This document shows positions 47,546 to 50,986 of a stretch of 50,986 bases of DNA, piece after piece; the first letter of the stretch is position 1, and every line of letters starts with the position of its first letter. The translations under genes were made by a program, and so were the position numbers. Source of the DNA: Bdellovibrionales bacterium (GTDB lineage Bacteria; Bdellovibrionota; Bdellovibrionia; Bdellovibrionales; UBA1609); contig SKLV01000030.1 of the NCBI GenBank assembly GCA_007121385.1, forward strand, positions 1 to 50,986, given 5' to 3'. Under the pieces are notes generated by a model, which ran no database searches, was not told the DNA's origin, and saw nothing but the letters and a program-made list of their open reading frames with translations.

Positions 47546-49639
47546 TCACCAGCCCTCTTCTGTGGGCGGCGGGTTTAAAATGGGTCCTCTATGAGTAGAG
47601 TTATAGCCTCCGCCAAAGGGGAGGTCGTCTCGTAGCAAAAAGTCCCGGGCCACCAGTTTGACTGAGTAGCCTGTGCGCCCCCCAAAGGTCAGACATTCCC
47701 CCGGCAAATGAAAATTATGATCTGGATCCACGGGTGTGTCACATTTTCCAAAGTGGGGGTCTTGATCTTGGAACCAGTTGTCCACCAAATTGGGCAGCCA
47801 AGCTGTCAGCACATGATAGATGTTGCGAATAAAGAAAAAGGCATGGTCCTGATGAAGATTGAAACTGCTGGTGCCCTCAAACTGACCCATCACAGTCAAG
47901 TCCTCGCTTCCCCTAGAGCCCAGATCTCCCCTCAAGGGCAAGTCTTGGGGTATGCCCAGTGCATTTCGATTGGCGCGCAGAAAAACCAAGTAGTTCGCTC
48001 GGTAGTTGGGCTCAATGGAGTAGTAGGTGATATCAAAGATGTCCGGTACAATGGCGCCGATCTCAAAGCTTCGCACCTCGGGGGCTCCATCGTTGATCCC
48101 ATCCCAGGCCAAGGTGTCGTTGGGCTGGCCTAGGGCAAAGGTGGCCGAGATATTGCGATAGTAGTCGTGGTGGGCCACTTGGGGGTTTCTGATGAAATTC
48201 CTTTGACTGTTCAAGGCCCCTTTGGACTTCAGGCCCAAAGGGTCGCCCGGAAAGCGGGAGTAATTGGGCAGACGGGCTGGATCCTGATCATCCTCCATAA
48301 AGCCATTTTCATTCACTCGTGGAGGCAGAAGACGATCCACTTGAGCCCCTTGGGAGCGAGAGCCTCCAGAAGGCCAAAAGGCTGAGTACCAGGGCCCTAT
48401 CCTGCCCCCAAAGGGCTTGGCATAGGCTCTGGCAGTCACAGTGATTCTGGGGCCAAAGGGGAAAAAGATCTGTCTTGGCTGACTGGTGGCCTTAACTCCC
48501 ACGTAGGCCATATACCAGGGGTTCTTCTCCACTCCTAGACTCATAAAAAAATCTGGGTTGAAGATCGAGTCATTTTTACCGCTTTCATACCATTGTCTTA
48601 GGACGCCACCATCATCCAACCTGCCTAGAACTGTTGGACTCCATAGGGTGTTCTGGGCATCAGTTCTCTCTGGTATCTCGCCTAGGGGCTTAATTATGGC
48701 GTTACAACCCGAAACTACATTCGGTACATCTGCTTCAACGTCCGTGTACCTGAGAGTGGGGTGAATAAATATGGGAACCAGCCAAGTGTCCTCTGAAGGG
48801 CGGCCACTGAGGCTGGGGTGGCCCAGAGAGTTGTACAGCTCGAAGGTGGGTGAGCCCTGGCGGTTGGTGTTGGTCAGGTTTTTGATAAAGGTGTTAAAAG
48901 CCCCCTCATAGGTGGACTCCCCCCGCAAGTCCACAATCTCATCCCTACTCGAGCTGAGCCCCTGGGCCAGGCTACGGATCAAAGCCCGGCGATTTCTCTG
49001 CTCCTCACGAAAGGCATGCAGAATGGTGGCGGCAAACCACCAATTGTAAGCACCGTGATTGCTGCACTGACTCTGAAAAACATCGACTAGTTGGTCCACT
49101 CTTTGGGCTGCGATGATATTAAAGGGAAAGCCAATGGCAATCTGCATACGGGGGAGGGGGGGAATTGCCAGGTCGGTGCGATTGCACACATTCTGCTGAG
49201 GGTCTACATTCCGCCAAATCACCGAGTGAGATACGCAGACCGGAGGGTCAGTGATCAAGCCTCCTCCGGAGGTGTCAAAGCCAGCCGTGTAGAGCTCCTC
49301 GGCGATTTCCCCTGTCAAGGCTGGGTGAGCGTAGGGTGCTTGTTGAATCCCCACCGCTCCCAGCACTCGGTAGCGCCAGGCCAGTAGCTTCCAGGACTGG
49401 CGAATTTGGTAGTTGTTGTGGGCAATGGCGTTGAGGAGTTCAGCCTGGCGTTGAGCCGCATAGTAAGCGGCCAGATCCACGGCATTTTGTAAGTTGATTT
49501 TATCGTGAACCACCAAGGCCACATTGATGGCCATGGCAAACAGGACAAAGAGCACCTGAAAGATCAGAGCGACAAAGATCGACAGCTGGCCCCGTTGACC
49601 TGAAAGTCGCTGGACCGGGTGAGAGTTTCTTCTGCGCAT
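47546..49639 (-). CDS. large TadE/G-like exported protein
   Basis: A 697-residue protein. The N-terminus is of the TadE/TadG type: a basic start, GQLSIFVALIFQVLFVLFAM, then NLQNAVDLAAYYAAQRQAE, a single membrane helix followed by the conserved LQNAVDLAA pattern. The remaining 620 residues are periplasmic, Asn/Pro/aromatic-rich and unassigned; they include several cysteines. In Tad systems such proteins are pilus-associated minor pseudopilins, but no tad gene is nearby. It is 55 bp upstream of the AI-2E gene on the same strand and diverges from the next gene. The ATG has no clear Shine-Dalgarno. Confidence 0.75.
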   Translation of the reverse strand: MRRRNSHPVQRLSGQRGQLSIFVALIFQVLFVLFAMAINVALVVHDKINLQNAVDLAAYYAAQRQAELLNAIAHNNYQIRQSWKLLAWRYRVLGAVGIQQAPYAHPALTGEIAEELYTAGFDTSGGGLITDPPVCVSHSVIWRNVDPQQNVCNRTDLAIPPLPRMQIAIGFPFNIIAAQRVDQLVDVFQSQCSNHGAYNWWFAATILHAFREEQRNRRALIRSLAQGLSSSRDEIVDLRGESTYEGAFNTFIKNLTNTNRQGSPTFELYNSLGHPSLSGRPSEDTWLVPIFIHPTLRYTDVEADVPNVVSGCNAIIKPLGEIPERTDAQNTLWSPTVLGRLDDGGVLRQWYESGKNDSIFNPDFFMSLGVEKNPWYMAYVGVKATSQPRQIFFPFGPRITVTARAYAKPFGGRIGPWYSAFWPSGGSRSQGAQVDRLLPPRVNENGFMEDDQDPARLPNYSRFPGDPLGLKSKGALNSQRNFIRNPQVAHHDYYRNISATFALGQPNDTLAWDGINDGAPEVRSFEIGAIVPDIFDITYYSIEPNYRANYLVFLRANRNALGIPQDLPLRGDLGSRGSEDLTVMGQFEGTSSFNLHQDHAFFFIRNIYHVLTAWLPNLVDNWFQDQDPHFGKCDTPVDPDHNFHLPGECLTFGGRTGYSVKLVARDFLLRDDLPFGGGYNSTHRGPILNPPPTEEGW

Positions 49640-49720
49640 ATCTAAATATGCTAGCAGAAAAATTTGACAGTTGCTGACTTAAAAGTTGAGACTGGAGTTT
49701 GCGAAGGAGGAGCCTCGACC

Positions 49721-50545
49721 ATGGTCCGACAGCTTTTGGTTTTTTTTGTGGCTCTTCTGGCTGGCGGCTTCAGCGGGGCTTCCACGCAGTCCCTGTCCGA
49801 TGGGCTCTATCGCATGACTTTGGACGGTGCCCATGTGGGCTATGTGATTCAGCGCTATGAGTACGATACAGAAAAAGGGGAGTTTATCTCCACTTTTTTT
49901 CGCCGCAGTGCTGAGCCGGGGGGAATTCTCACTGAAAGTCTAAAAGCCCGGGCCAACTCCCGCTTTGAGCCCTTGGCCTATGAGTACCGCTGGAGTTTGG
50001 GCTCAGCCCAGCGCCATATTCAGGCCCAGTTCACTGGTCGTCAAATGACCGCTCAGTTTCAAGAGCGAGGCCCAGAGTCGGAGCCCCCCGAGTCACAGCG
50101 GCAAGTCTCCCTTGAAATTCCAGAAAAGGCTTTCTTAAGCACCTTTCTCAGCTTGCTTATGCACCAACAGGGCCTGAGTTTAGAAAAGCTCTTCAATTAC
50201 CAGGTGGTCTTGGAGGAGGAGGCCCGCATCGCCAGTGGCCAAGCGCGGGTGGCGAGTCGGCAGGAGCAAAAGGGGCATAAGGGACAAACAGTTTTTGTAG
50301 TCGAGCACAATCTCAAGGTTAAAGGGCCAGAGGCCGCCAGTGCCCCCCTCTCCACCCCCTACCGCAGTCACATCACTCCTGAAGGCCTTTTGCTCAAGAC
50401 CGAATTGCCGGTGCAAAGGCTTGTTCTGGAGAAGGTGGAGCAAAAGCCCATGGCCTTGGGAAGTCTGGAGTTGCCGATAGAGCAAGTCCAAAACCTCTTT
50501 GGCTCCTTGCCCCAAAGCCTTCAAGGGGAGAGTGAGGAGCTGTGA
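49721..50545 (+). CDS. exported protein upstream of a peptide ABC permease
   Basis: A 274-residue protein starting at ATG 49721 with signal peptide MVRQLLVFFVALLAGGFSGAS. The body is beta-rich (GLYRMTLDGAHVGYVIQRYE, EYRWSLGSAQRHIQAQF) and ends in a helical, acidic tail. The frame is open from a TTG at 49664, but ATG 49721 is chosen because AAGGAGG lies 10 nt upstream and the signal peptide begins there. Its stop overlaps the GTG of the permease (GTGA), implying functional linkage, though it does not look like a canonical peptide-binding protein. Family not recognised. Confidence 0.75.
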   Translation: MVRQLLVFFVALLAGGFSGASTQSLSDGLYRMTLDGAHVGYVIQRYEYDTEKGEFISTFFRRSAEPGGILTESLKARANSRFEPLAYEYRWSLGSAQRHIQAQFTGRQMTAQFQERGPESEPPESQRQVSLEIPEKAFLSTFLSLLMHQQGLSLEKLFNYQVVLEEEARIASGQARVASRQEQKGHKGQTVFVVEHNLKVKGPEAASAPLSTPYRSHITPEGLLLKTELPVQRLVLEKVEQKPMALGSLELPIEQVQNLFGSLPQSLQGESEEL

Positions 50546-50986
50546 TCAAGTTCATCGCTCGCCGGATTCTGATCACTTTGCCTGTTGTGCTCGGTGTGTG
50601 CACTCTCACTTTTTTGCTGATTCATCTGGTGCCGGGAGATCCGGTGGACATTATGCTCGGGGATCAAGCTTCGGCTCAGGACAAAGCCCAATTGCGCCAG
50701 GAGCTGGGACTGGATCGGCCTCTCCTAGAACAATACGCCCAATTCTTAAAGGACCTAGCCCGTCTGGATATTGGCCAATCTCTTCATACTCGCCAGCCGG
50801 TGATGGACTATTTGCTGGAGAGATTGCCGGCCACAGCCGAGCTCACTCTGGCTGCCATGTTCCTCGCTTTGGCCTTTGGGATTCCCTTAGGAATTCTTGC
50901 GGCCGTGCGCCAGTACAGCTGGTGGGATCACTCAGCTGCTGTAGGGGGGCTATTGGGCATGTCCGTTCCCGGCTTTTTCCTTGGGC
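50542..50986 (+). CDS. dipeptide/oligopeptide ABC transporter permease (DppB/OppB type), partial
   Basis: The frame from GTG 50542 runs to the window edge (148 codons). It begins MIKFIARRILITLPVVLGVC, a first transmembrane helix, then the family pattern TFLLIHLVPGDPVDIMLG, LRQELGLDRPLLEQYAQFL and LDIGQSLHTRQPV, followed by the start of the permease core (LPATAELTLAAMFLAL). These are hallmarks of DppB/OppB/GsiC inner-membrane subunits. About half of the usual 310-340 residues is present; dppC and ATPase genes probably follow outside the window. GAGGAG precedes the start. Confidence 0.93.
   Translation, partial: MIKFIARRILITLPVVLGVCTLTFLLIHLVPGDPVDIMLGDQASAQDKAQLRQELGLDRPLLEQYAQFLKDLARLDIGQSLHTRQPVMDYLLERLPATAELTLAAMFLALAFGIPLGILAAVRQYSWWDHSAAVGGLLGMSVPGFFLG

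Noticed and set aside
49664-49692. Promoter with consensus TTGACA before the exported protein at 49721
   Set aside because: No acceptable -10 at 16-18 bp; the best hexamers match at three positions or fewer.

Overview
The window is a gene-dense bacterial chromosome segment, of mid GC by eye, that reads as a member of the Bdellovibrionota or a close 'delta-proteobacterial' relative. Pointers are an F-Q-N-C type lipobox, many hypothetical exported proteins and lipoproteins, a lone PilT, a TadE/G-like protein, a CFI-box C-terminal protein, an HNH protein of a type I recall from these genomes, and a proteobacterial core gene order (rpsB-tsf-pyrH-frr-uppS-cdsA-rseP). The placement is inference from content and memory; no rRNA or tRNA gene was seen.

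Layout. 1-3675: deoxynucleoside catabolism (deoC-deoA, deoA cut by the window edge), acylphosphatase with an overlapping small exported protein, and a leucine-rich-repeat lipoprotein. 3841-12158: pilT, RNase G, rplU-rpmA with a terminator, obgE, a nadD-rsfS fusion, lolA, rimO and a 24-codon membrane sORF. 12168-15063 (minus): bamD and two TPR proteins upstream of hpt. 15186-21590 (plus): a tightly coupled operon resembling arginine/ornithine succinyltransferase catabolism (class III aminotransferase, an M20-family protein lacking its catalytic Glu pair, astA, astD), ending in mltG. 21609-38647 (minus): a long run from galU and priA through a CFI-box protein, an FAD enzyme, the rpsB-to-rseP translation and envelope block, tsaB, a MinD-like ATPase, a J-domain/RodZ-type HTH protein, rluD and two envelope proteins. 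38785-42505: a large lipoprotein, an outer-membrane barrel protein, a 43-residue basic protein and a repeat-rich TonB-type protein. 42506-43386: an unusual repeat- and dyad-rich stretch of about 880 bp without a credible gene, leading to an HNH endonuclease gene. 44400-50986: rlmH, two exported proteins, an AI-2E-type permease, a large TadE/G-like protein, then an exported protein coupled to the first permease of a dipeptide ABC transporter (cut by the window edge).

How the genes work together. Most genes serve translation and ribosome biology (rng, rplU, rpmA, obgE, rsfS, rimO, rpsB, tsf, frr, rluD, rlmH, tsaB), envelope building (lolA, bamD, mltG, uppS, cdsA, rseP, galU, TonB-type) and amino-acid or nucleoside catabolism (deo and ast-like operons), as expected for an organism feeding on macromolecule breakdown products.

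Main points of interest: a stop-less junction between galU and a signal-peptide-bearing protein; an M20 protein in the ast-like operon that has lost its DEE motif; a NadD-RsfS fusion; a degenerate J-domain fused to a RodZ-like HTH next to a MinD-like ATPase; a recurrent promoter layout implying leaderless mRNAs; two small genes (24 and 43 codons); and hexamer and heptamer repeats around the HNH gene.
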